Origin: CAVVMA01 sp963788205
GTDB taxonomy: Bacteria > Desulfobacterota > Binatia > Binatales > Binataceae
NCBI GenBank assembly: GCA_963788205.1
Contig: CAWBGG010000007.1
Location: 620,001 to 684,000 of the forward strand
DNA: 64,000 nt
Direction: 5' to 3'
Part shown: positions 8,345-15,974 of the stretch, in pieces
Layout of the letters: each line of letters begins with the position of its first letter
Numbering within the stretch: position 1 is the first letter of the stretch
Program-made: the position numbers and the translations under genes
The notes under the pieces: model-generated
What the model saw: only the letters and a program-made list of their open reading frames with translations
Databases searched by the model: none
What the model was told of the DNA's origin: nothing

Positions 8345-10006
8345 TTGGAAAGCCGGATACTGATCGCGGTCATCCTCTCGCTGGGGTTGGTCGTCGCCTA
8401 TCAAGAACTCGTACTGAAGCGGCTTTACCCACCGCCGCAACCTCAGGCCGTTCCGAACCCGACGCCACAAATCGCCGGTTCAGGCGTACCGGCCAGCCCG
8501 ATCACTTCGTCCACGCTCGCGATGCCGGCAGCTCCGAGCGTCGCGATGGCGGGTGCGCAAGCTCCCGAGCGCGTGGTCAACGTCAGCACCAAGCTCTATG
8601 ATGCGATATTCACCAGCCGGGGCGCGCGTCTGAAGAGCTTCAGACTCAAGAAGTTCCGCGAGACCTCACAAGCCGACAGCCCGCCATATGAGATGGTCAA
8701 GCCGGCCCTAGGGGGCAGCCTTCCGCTCGGCGTGATGGTCGAGCGCGGCGAAACGAGCCTCGACGACGCGGCGTTGAATTATACCACCGACGCACCCGAA
8801 CAGATCGCGTTGGATCCAGGCGGCAAAGGCACGATCGCCTTCAGCGCGCAGACCAAAGACGGGATGACGATCCGAAAAACCTTCACCCTCACTTCGGGGA
8901 GCTATGCCTTCGATATGGCCGTGGACGAAAGCGGCGGGACCGGTGCCGCACAGGCGATGGGGCTCACGATGGCGCAGCCGCTCACCGCTCACGCCGGCTA
9001 CTACGACATCCCAGAGATCCAGGCCTACGTCGGTGCCAGTGCGGTGGTCGAAGCGCAGAAGGCGCTCACCAAGGGCGTGGCGCCGCTCAGCGGGCCGATC
9101 ACCTATGCGGGCTTCGGCGACCGTTACTTCCTGTCGGTGTTTTTGCCGCAGGGCGCCAATCAGGGCGCGCTGGAAATGACCTTCAACGGCACGCAGGCCG
9201 AGGCGGCGATGCTCTTTGTGGGCGTCCAGCAGCTCAAGACCCTGGTCTATATGGGCCCCAAGCAGATCGACATCATGGAGGCGATCAACCCGCTGCTCCG
9301 CAAGTCGATCGATTTCGGCTGGACCGCGATCCTGGCGCTGGCGTTCTTGCGCACGCTCAAGTTCTTCCATCTGATCGCGCCCAACTATGGAGTCGACATC
9401 ATCCTGCTGACGCTGGGAATTCGCGCCGCGCTGCTGCCGATGTCGATTCGCAGCCAGCGCTCGATGATTCGGATGCAGCGCCTGCAGCCGCAGATCGCAA
9501 AGATCCGCGAGAAGTTCAAGGACGACCAGGAACACTTGCAGCGCGAGATGGTCGACCTGTACAAGCGCAACCACGTCAACCCGCTCGGTGGATGCGCCCC
9601 GATGGTCCTGCAACTGCCGATCTTTATCGGGCTCTACGAGGCGCTGCTCAACGCCGTCGAGTTACGCCACTCGCCGTTCGTGGGCTGGATCAAGGATCTG
9701 TCGGCGCCGGATTGCCTGCTGATTCCCGGCATGCCTAAGCTGCCGCTGACCCATTGCGGCGGAATTCCGGTGCTGGTGCTGCTGATGGGGCTGAGTACCT
9801 TCCTGCAGCAGTGGATGATGCCGCAGTCGCCGGATCCCAATCAGCAGCGGATGATGATGCTCTCGCCGGTAATTTTCACCGTGATGCTGGTGAACTTCCC
9901 GGCAGGCCTCTCCCTGTATTACTTCGCCTCCAACCTGCTCGGGATCGCTCAGCAATTCGTTCTCAACCGTGAGTTCAAGCAAATCCCGGTCGCGACAACA
10001 GCATGA
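8345..10006 (+). CDS. yidC: YidC membrane protein insertase
   Basis: Inner-membrane insertase/chaperone of 553 aa. It has an N-terminal membrane anchor, a Pro/Ala-rich linker, a large periplasmic beta-domain (about residues 75-310) and the C-terminal 60KD_IMP/Oxa1 domain with the conserved MQRLQPQIAKIREKFKDD and GGCAPMVLQLPIFIGLYEAL segments and several transmembrane helices. The TTG start at 8345 is set by the strong AGGAAGGAG eight bases upstream. The long periplasmic domain is typical of Gram-negative YidC. The stop overlaps the ATG of khpB. Confidence 0.97.
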   Translation: MESRILIAVILSLGLVVAYQELVLKRLYPPPQPQAVPNPTPQIAGSGVPASPITSSTLAMPAAPSVAMAGAQAPERVVNVSTKLYDAIFTSRGARLKSFRLKKFRETSQADSPPYEMVKPALGGSLPLGVMVERGETSLDDAALNYTTDAPEQIALDPGGKGTIAFSAQTKDGMTIRKTFTLTSGSYAFDMAVDESGGTGAAQAMGLTMAQPLTAHAGYYDIPEIQAYVGASAVVEAQKALTKGVAPLSGPITYAGFGDRYFLSVFLPQGANQGALEMTFNGTQAEAAMLFVGVQQLKTLVYMGPKQIDIMEAINPLLRKSIDFGWTAILALAFLRTLKFFHLIAPNYGVDIILLTLGIRAALLPMSIRSQRSMIRMQRLQPQIAKIREKFKDDQEHLQREMVDLYKRNHVNPLGGCAPMVLQLPIFIGLYEALLNAVELRHSPFVGWIKDLSAPDCLLIPGMPKLPLTHCGGIPVLVLLMGLSTFLQQWMMPQSPDPNQQRMMMLSPVIFTVMLVNFPAGLSLYYFASNLLGIAQQFVLNREFKQIPVATTA

Positions 10007-11037
10007 CCGCCAAAGATTCTATCGAAGTAACCGCCGCTACGGTTGACGAAGCCGTCGATCAGGCCCTGGCCGAGCTCGGCGCGACCCATGACGACGTCGT
10101 AATCGAGGTGTTGAGCGCGCCGCGCGCCGGCCTGCTCGGTCTGGGCTCGCGGGCGGCGCGAGTGCGCGTCAGCCGCCGTCCGAGCGAGGGGGCCCATAGC
10201 GAGGCCCAATCGCCGCCAACGGCTCCGCCCGGCCGCGGCCGAGCCCCCAGGGCCGCATCGGCTGAGCCATCCCGTACGCGGCCGCCCGAGCCGCCCCAGC
10301 GGACGCGCGATCGGGACCGGGATCGAGATCGTCGGCCGGAGCCGCCGCGCGCGCAGACCCAGCCGCCCGCCGGCCGCGAGCCCGAAGCGCCCCCCGCTGA
10401 AGACGATCGCAAACCGGCCAATATCGAAGAGCAGGAGCGCGAAGCGATCGGAATGCTCTCGCAAATCCTGGCGCTGATGGGCGAAAAGGCCGAGGTCGTC
10501 CACACCGGCAGCGACGCCGATGCGATCGAGATAGAAGTCCGGGGTGACGGCTCAGGAATTCTCATCGGACGCCACGGCCAGACCCTCGACGCGCTCGAGT
10601 ACCTGCTCAACCGCCTGGTCGCCCGCAAGATCAAAGACGCCGTCGCGGTCGTAATCGACACCGAAAGCTATCGTGCGCGGCGGCGCAATCAACTCGAGCG
10701 GATGGCGCTTTCGATGGGCGAGCGGGCCAAGCGCGAACACGTAAAGATAACGATGGAACCGATGCCGCCGCGCGACCGACGCATCGTGCATCTGGCGCTC
10801 AAGGACGATCCGCTCATCACCACCCGCTCGACCGGTGACGGCTACATGCGCGTGGTGGAGATCGTGCCGGAGGGCAAGCAGGAGCAGGGCGGGCGTGGCG
10901 GCGGAGGCGGCAGCGGCGGCAGCGGCGGGGGCGGCGGAGGCCGCAATCGGCCTCGCGAACGCGAGCGTGAGCGTGAAACCGAAGCGCCGATCGGCCAGCA
11001 GGGCGGATTCAAACGCGGCCAGAAGAAGATCGTCTAG
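10003..11037 (+). CDS. khpB: KhpB/Jag RNA-binding protein (Jag-N, KH, R3H)
   Basis: Single-stranded nucleic-acid-binding protein of 344 aa. Order: Jag-N domain (about 1-55, with SIEVTAATVDEAVDQAL), a long Pro/Arg-rich disordered linker, a KH-like domain (GILIGRHGQTLDALEYLLNR), an R3H domain (SYRARRRNQLERMA with later RIVHLAL), and a C-terminal glycine-rich then Arg/Glu-rich tail from about residue 290. The ATGA overlap with yidC implies coupling. The glycine-rich tail is longer than usual. The gene ends the rpmH-rnpA-yidD-yidC-khpB operon. Confidence 0.95.
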   Translation: MTAKDSIEVTAATVDEAVDQALAELGATHDDVVIEVLSAPRAGLLGLGSRAARVRVSRRPSEGAHSEAQSPPTAPPGRGRAPRAASAEPSRTRPPEPPQRTRDRDRDRDRRPEPPRAQTQPPAGREPEAPPAEDDRKPANIEEQEREAIGMLSQILALMGEKAEVVHTGSDADAIEIEVRGDGSGILIGRHGQTLDALEYLLNRLVARKIKDAVAVVIDTESYRARRRNQLERMALSMGERAKREHVKITMEPMPPRDRRIVHLALKDDPLITTRSTGDGYMRVVEIVPEGKQEQGGRGGGGGSGGSGGGGGGRNRPRERERERETEAPIGQQGGFKRGQKKIV

Positions 11038-11111
11038 CAAAATAAGGGTAGCTGTCGCCTCTGCTTCGAACCATCCGCGAGCCGTCCGATCATCGCGACG
11101 ACTTGCGGGTT

Positions 11112-11134
11112 CATAGACCAATTTTCGGTCTATG
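11112..11134. promoter_or_regulatory. Perfect 8-bp inverted repeat before the TIR-like gene
   Basis: CATAGACC (11112-11119) and GGTCTATG (11127-11134) flank a 7-nt loop in the gap between khpB and the TIR-like gene. There is no T-tract, so it could be an operator or the stem of an imperfect terminator. Confidence 0.45.
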
Positions 11135-11171
11135 GAGATCATCAGGCGATCAGCGCACAGGCCGGGATGCG

Positions 11172-12491
11172 ATGTACAATTTGCTGGTTACTGTTAATGC
11201 AGGAGCTTGGGATTCGCCTTCGTACGTCCTGGGTCGGGGTCGCTTTCTTGAACACACAAGCGACGAACTGAAGGAACGGCTTGGGACCCTGAGCGACCAA
11301 GCAGTCGCGGAACTCACGGGACTCCCCACGTTGTTCGCTTACGAGTCACCCGTCTCCGCACCAAGTCAAGTCGGCTGGATCAAGACCATCCAGACGCGCC
11401 AAGCCGACATCAGGATTACCTTCCAAAGGGATCCCTCAATTCAGCCAATCGATCCTGCAAAAATTGACGAGATGGCGTGGGATCTCGATCTGGGAGGGGG
11501 AGAGCTCGACCGCACCCACTGGGCGGTAAAGGAGGTCGACCTTCTCGAAGTTCTGAGGAAGGCGGGCTTGTTTGGCGCCGGCGAAAAACGCGAGGAGCGC
11601 ATCTATAAGTTCTCGCGGCGAACACTCCTGAACGCATGCGACGTCCTCAGAAGGATCGGGCACAGTGAGTTCGACAGATTTCTACTTGAGATCGGGATCG
11701 ACGGAATTGGCGCTGGCCGCGATCGGGGCGGACTAATGGCGCGCTCCACAGCGCTGAGCGCCTACGTGGTCAAGCATGCAGAGGAACTCACCGCCGAAGG
11801 CGAACCGCTAGCGCTTACGATTGTACGCCGCGCCGCCCAAGCTGACCCGAGCACGACGGATGCCGACTTCTGGAACGGGTTAAAAGTTGACGGATATGTA
11901 CTCTCGGCCGGGAATATTGTTGCGGACCAGCCCACCGGCCTGACGCAACCTCCATATCGGAAGTCCCCGACGACACCCTTTCAAGCAACCTCAAAGCTCT
12001 CTCCGACTGGACCTCCAGAGAGCGAGACGGTGAACGCGACCAAACACGCAAAGGTCTTTATTGTTCACGGGCGCGACGACGGCGCTAAGCACGAAGTTGC
12101 ACGCTTTCTCGAGCACCTAGACTTAAAGCCGGTGATCCTCCACGAGAGGCCAAACGGCGGGCGGACCCTGATTAGCAAATTTCAGGAGGAATCGGCAGAG
12201 ATCGAGTTCGCCGTCGTAATTATGACTCCCGATGATGTCGGCGGCCTCGCCGACGGCTCGCAAAAGCCCAGAGCTCGCCAGAACGTGATTTTTGAGCTCG
12301 GCTTCTTCATAGGCAGACTCGAGGCCAGAAAGGTCTGCGCACTCGTCAAAGGCGACATAGAGAAGCCATCGGATTTCGATGCAATTGTCTATGTGAAGTA
12401 CGGACCAGGCGACGGATGGAAGGCGGAGCTCGCGCGGGAACTGCGCAGCGCCGGGGTAGTCTTCGACCCAAGCCGAATTCTAGGGGTTTAG
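11172..12491 (+). CDS. TIR-like predicted nucleotide-binding protein with large N-terminal region
   Basis: 439-aa protein. The C-terminal third (from about residue 290) starts AKVFIVHGRDDGAKHEVARFL and carries LKPVILHE, the acidic ESAEIEFAVVIMTPDD segment and RARQNVIFELGFFIGRL. These are hallmarks of the TIR-like domain known from CBASS/Pycsar effectors (PF10137-type), which cleave NAD. The N-terminal 280 residues (MYNLLVTVNAGAWDS, then a helical segment around RRTLLNACDVLRRIG) I do not recognise; they may sense a trigger. No nucleotide cyclase is adjacent. The ATG at 11172 is preferred over an upstream in-frame start at 11103, which would run through the inverted repeat. Confidence 0.75.
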   Translation: MYNLLVTVNAGAWDSPSYVLGRGRFLEHTSDELKERLGTLSDQAVAELTGLPTLFAYESPVSAPSQVGWIKTIQTRQADIRITFQRDPSIQPIDPAKIDEMAWDLDLGGGELDRTHWAVKEVDLLEVLRKAGLFGAGEKREERIYKFSRRTLLNACDVLRRIGHSEFDRFLLEIGIDGIGAGRDRGGLMARSTALSAYVVKHAEELTAEGEPLALTIVRRAAQADPSTTDADFWNGLKVDGYVLSAGNIVADQPTGLTQPPYRKSPTTPFQATSKLSPTGPPESETVNATKHAKVFIVHGRDDGAKHEVARFLEHLDLKPVILHERPNGGRTLISKFQEESAEIEFAVVIMTPDDVGGLADGSQKPRARQNVIFELGFFIGRLEARKVCALVKGDIEKPSDFDAIVYVKYGPGDGWKAELARELRSAGVVFDPSRILGV

Positions 12492-12579
12492 ACAGTCTGG
12501 CTGCTGAAGTGTCTGCCCGACCACACGCTGCGGCCCGAGCAGCGGGCGCAAAATACGAGGAGGTTGCGGGATGATCGGT

Positions 12580-13281
12580 TCATACAAAATCGGTCCGCGC
12601 GGGTGGGCGCTTTGGGCGATCTGAGGCAGGCCGTCGCCTCTCCGTCAGGCCGTGCTGCTTCATCCGCCAGAGCAGATGGTCGATGCGATCCTGGCCGAAG
12701 AACGGCTCGCCCTGAAACGCAAATAGCGGCACTCCCCAGTGGCCGGCTGCCTGTTGGGCAGCGGCGTTCGCCTCGATCACCTGATCGTAGTGCGCCGGAT
12801 CGGCAGCGATCGCAGCCTCGAGATCGGCAAGCCTCAGGCCCGCTTCGCTCGCGGCTTTGGCCAGATGATCGCCGAGGTGCCAGTTCCGTGTCCCGGTCCA
12901 AATCACGCGGGCTGCGCTGACGACAAAAGGCCAGCCACGCCCTGCCTCGCAGGCGGCAACTCCGAGCCGCGAGATGCGATGGATATACGGCTGCTCCGAC
13001 GCGACCTCGCCGCTCGCCATGTCCATCACGATCGGATCGGGCTGCGGCCAAACATAAGGAATCCCGCGCATCTGAGAGATCCGGATCGTATCGCGCATCA
13101 GATACGGCGGCCACAACGGATTTACACGCTTGAAGAAGCCGGGAATTCTGAGCGCGATCGGAAGAACGATTCGCACATTCGCGGCAACGTCATAGCGCGC
13201 GGTCAGGTCCGCGATCTGCGGGGTCGCAAGATAGGAATAGGGGCTTCGGAACGAGAAATAGAAATCAAAACTCAGGGTCAT
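12580..13281 (-). CDS. DsbA-fold 2-hydroxychromene-2-carboxylate isomerase family protein
   Basis: Kappa-class GST/DsbA-fold enzyme of about 233 aa. The N-terminus has FDFYFSFRSPYSYLA, in which the catalytic serine (S-P-Y) replaces the CxxC of DsbA. The C-terminal half has the cis-proline strand (GHWGVPLFAFQGEPFFGQDRI). Family members isomerise aromatic intermediates of naphthalene-type degradation or act as glutathione S-transferases; the substrate here is unknown. The ATG at 13281 overlaps the stop of the DUF433 gene by 4 bp. A longer start at 13299 is possible. Confidence 0.85.
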   Translation of the reverse strand: MTLSFDFYFSFRSPYSYLATPQIADLTARYDVAANVRIVLPIALRIPGFFKRVNPLWPPYLMRDTIRISQMRGIPYVWPQPDPIVMDMASGEVASEQPYIHRISRLGVAACEAGRGWPFVVSAARVIWTGTRNWHLGDHLAKAASEAGLRLADLEAAIAADPAHYDQVIEANAAAQQAAGHWGVPLFAFQGEPFFGQDRIDHLLWRMKQHGLTERRRPASDRPKRPPARTDFV

Positions 13282-13514
13282 CGCATGCTCGGAGAGCATA
13301 TGAAGTCGCTATCACTGACCGCTTCGGCAGCAAACTTGAGCGCTGCCCTTATGTCCTCAACCGTGATGTGCGGGTAGGCGCTCAACACTTGGTCGAATGT
13401 GTCTCCGTCGGCCATGCTGCCCACGATTACGCTGACCGGCACTCGCGTTCCCTTGATGCACGGATCGCCATGATGAATTGCCGGATCAATTGCAATTCTC
13501 GCTCGCCAATCCAT
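13278..13514 (-). CDS. DUF433 (VapB45-type antitoxin-like) protein
   Basis: 78-aa protein with the DUF433 pattern: IDPAIHHGDPCIKGTRVPVSVIV, then AYPHITVEDIRAALKFAAE. DUF433 is a helix-turn-helix-like family usually encoded just before a PIN-like (DUF5615) toxin. Here the following gene is the isomerase, coupled by an ATGA overlap, so the usual toxin partner is absent. Confidence 0.85.
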   Translation of the reverse strand: MDWRARIAIDPAIHHGDPCIKGTRVPVSVIVGSMADGDTFDQVLSAYPHITVEDIRAALKFAAEAVSDSDFICSPSMR

Positions 13515-13531
13515 CGATCACGTTCCGGCGC

Positions 13532-13891
13532 TCACGCGTTGGGGTCCAGCCCCCACTTCACCTTGTTGGCCGCGATCTGTTCGGGCGTGGGATGCTCCTT
13601 TTGCACGAACGCCTGGACCTTGAACTGGTCGGCCAATTCGAGCGTCTTGTGATTGAGCGCGATGTCGTCTTTGAGGACCTCGGGCACCGCCGGCTCCTCG
13701 AAGATCGCTTGCCAGGGGCATTCCGGTTCGCACGCGCCGCAATCGATACACTCGTCGGGATTGATGTACAACTGATTGGGAAACTGCGCCTTGTCGGCGC
13801 CGACGTACTCGTAGATGCAATCGACCGGGCAGACACTGACGCATCCGGTGTCAACGCAATCCCGGCAGAGCCTGGTGATTGTCCATGGCAT
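13532..13891 (-). CDS. fdxA: FdxA-like ferredoxin (two iron-sulfur clusters)
   Basis: 119-aa ferredoxin. The first cluster motif is CRDCVDTGCVSVCPVDC and the second is CIDCGACEPECP, followed by a helical C-terminal extension, as in FdxA-type 7Fe/8Fe ferredoxins. The cysteine spacing of the first motif (C-x2-C-x4-C-x3-C-P) fits this group. The start at 13891 is set by an AGGAGAG ribosome-binding site; upstream in-frame codons lack family similarity. It likely passes electrons to oxidoreductases such as the P450s elsewhere in the window, but no direct link is visible. Confidence 0.9.
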   Translation of the reverse strand: MPWTITRLCRDCVDTGCVSVCPVDCIYEYVGADKAQFPNQLYINPDECIDCGACEPECPWQAIFEEPAVPEVLKDDIALNHKTLELADQFKVQAFVQKEHPTPEQIAANKVKWGLDPNA

Positions 13892-14102
13892 GGCAGTATC
13901 TCTCCTCTCGCGGCCGTCCGAAGTCCAGAATATACCGGACTGGCACGCCAAGTTAGCGCCCCGGAAGCCGCGATTCAAACGGCTTGACGAGGTTCGCGGT
14001 AGGGGCTGACCCCGCCAAGCGGTCCGCGGAGAGCTTTTTTGCCCGCCGCGATCCTGAAATACAATGAGGGCGCATCTTCGCGAAGGGAACGCTCACAACA
14101 AC

Positions 14103-15521
14103 ATGAAAAACGCACAAGAACTCCCCGCCACCGCCAAACGGACCGAGACCGACAGCATGGGCTCTATTGAGGTGCCCGCCGGCGCCTACTGGGGCGCGCA
14201 AACCCAGCGCTCCCTGACCTATTTCGCCCACGGGCACGACCGGATGCCGCGTGCGGCGATCCGCGCGATGGGCCTGCTCAAGAAGGCCGCCGCCGAGGTC
14301 AATCGCGACCTCGGCACGCTGCCGGCCGACAAGGCCGAGCTGATCATCAGGGCCGCCGAAGAGGTGATCGAAGGCAAGCTCGACGCGCACTTCCCGCTGC
14401 GCATCTGGCAGACCGGCAGCGGCACGCAGACCAACATGAACGCCAACGAGGTGATCTCGAACCGCTCGATCGAGCTGGCCGGCGGCAAGATGGGCAGCAA
14501 GAACCCGATTCATCCTAACGATCACGTCAATATGGGGCAGTCATCCAACGACACGTTTCCGACCGCGATGCATATCGCGGCGGCCGAGGAGCTGAACCAT
14601 CGCCTGATTCCCGCGGTCACCAAACTTCGCGACGCGCTGGCGGCCAAAGCGGCGGAATATCGCGACATCGTCAAGATCGGCCGCACCCATCTGATGGACG
14701 CGGTGCCGCTCACGCTCGGCCAGGAATTCTCGGGCTACGTCGCTCAACTCGACTACGATCTAAAGCGCCTCGCGGCGGTCCTGCCCGATATCTATGAGCT
14801 TGCGATCGGCGGCACCGCGGTCGGCACCGGGCTGAATACGCATCGCGAGTTCGCCGCGCGGGTCGCGAAACGAATCGCCGCGCTCACCGCGCTGCCGTTC
14901 GTCTCTGCGCCCAACAAGTTCGCCGCGCTCGCCGCCCACGACGCGCTCGTGATGGCAAGCGGAGCGCTCAAGACGCTGGCCTGCTCGCTGATGAAGATCG
15001 CCAACGACATCCGCTGGATGGGCTCGGGGCCGCGATGCGGCCTGGGCGAGTTGCAACTGCCCGAGAACGAGCCGGGCTCCTCGATCATGCCGGGCAAGGT
15101 GAATCCCACCCAGTCCGAAGCGCTGACGATGATCTGCGTGCAGGTGATCGGCAATGACACCGCGATCACGATCGCGGGCTCGCAGGGCAACTTCGAGCTC
15201 AACGTCTTCAAGCCGCTCATCATCCACAACCTGCTCCATTCGGTGACGCTGCTCTCCGATTCGTGCCGCTCGTTCACCGACTATTGCGTTGCCGGACTGA
15301 AACCCAACCTCGAGCAACTGCGCCGCAACGTGAACGAATCCCTGATGCTGGTAACGGCGCTGACGCCCCATATCGGCTACGACAAATCCGCCCAGGTCGC
15401 CAAGAAAGCCCACGCTGAGGGCAAGACGCTGCGCCAGGTCGCGGTCGAGATGGGCTTCCTTACGACCGAGGAGTTCGACCGGATCGTAAAGCCCGAGAAG
15501 ATGCTGGGTCCGGAAGAGTGA
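14103..15521 (+). CDS. fumC: Fumarate hydratase class II
   Basis: Iron-independent fumarase of the TCA cycle, interconverting fumarate and malate. The protein has about 472 residues and shows the class II pattern: YWGAQTQRS, GSGTQTNMNANEVISNR, the HPNDHVNMGQSSNDTFPTA box, and the superfamily signature GSSIMPGKVNPTQ near residue 325. Length and motif order are normal. The start at 14103 gives MKNAQELPATAKRTETD; an AAGGGAAC element lies somewhat far upstream. It stands alone on the plus strand, divergent from the ferredoxin gene. Confidence 0.96.
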   Translation: MKNAQELPATAKRTETDSMGSIEVPAGAYWGAQTQRSLTYFAHGHDRMPRAAIRAMGLLKKAAAEVNRDLGTLPADKAELIIRAAEEVIEGKLDAHFPLRIWQTGSGTQTNMNANEVISNRSIELAGGKMGSKNPIHPNDHVNMGQSSNDTFPTAMHIAAAEELNHRLIPAVTKLRDALAAKAAEYRDIVKIGRTHLMDAVPLTLGQEFSGYVAQLDYDLKRLAAVLPDIYELAIGGTAVGTGLNTHREFAARVAKRIAALTALPFVSAPNKFAALAAHDALVMASGALKTLACSLMKIANDIRWMGSGPRCGLGELQLPENEPGSSIMPGKVNPTQSEALTMICVQVIGNDTAITIAGSQGNFELNVFKPLIIHNLLHSVTLLSDSCRSFTDYCVAGLKPNLEQLRRNVNESLMLVTALTPHIGYDKSAQVAKKAHAEGKTLRQVAVEMGFLTTEEFDRIVKPEKMLGPEE

Positions 15522-15529
15522 AAGCGCCT

Positions 15530-15546
15530 GCGCGAATTCTTCGCGC
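15530..15546 (+). terminator. Hairpin after fumC
   Basis: GCGCGAA (15530-15536), loop TTC, and TTCGCGC (15540-15546) form a perfect 7-bp stem 8 bp after the fumC stop. There is no clear U-tract, so termination is only suggested. Confidence 0.4.
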
Positions 15547-15974
15547 GGTGGGAGCTTAAGCCGGACCGGCTACGGCTCTAGCGGCGTTGCGTGCCTGTCA
15601 GATGCAAGACCGGCCCGTCCCGGCGCCGCTGGAAACACCGTGGACCAAGACTGGCTGAACCCCTTGCAGAGAGAGGTCGTCCGGCCTATACGAGAGCTGG
15701 AATCGGAGAGTCAAAATGGAAATCCCGGCTTAAACTTGAGAGGAGGCCGCTGACGAGCGGGGTCGGTCTGTAGCGGCGCTTTTGCCGCGAATTTGTTCCT
15801 GATCTTCGAGAAGCCGCTGCTCCATAAAATTGAAAACAGCCGTCGAAAGCCTGTCGGGGAAATAAACGCGGGTCGTTCCGCGCCGAACGGCAAACAGCAT
15901 TTTCTCGGATTTGCATCGAGAGATCGCCGAAGGATCGGCAGCATTTCCTTCTGATCATTAGTTCCCGAACTCGA
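15547..15974. other. 428-bp gap with no recognised gene
   Basis: This stretch between fumC and the J-like gene has no open frame with recognisable similarity on either strand. It probably holds the promoter of the J-like/Hsp70/AAA operon, but I could not pick a convincing -35/-10 pair. Confidence 0.5.

Noticed and set aside
8708..9613. 301-codon minus-strand frame inside yidC
   Set aside because: Antisense to yidC, with His/Gln/Arg-rich composition typical of shadow frames.
10870..11000. Glycine-rich repeats at the khpB C-terminus as a separate repeat element
   Set aside because: In-frame low-complexity coding sequence of KhpB; no evidence for an independent element.
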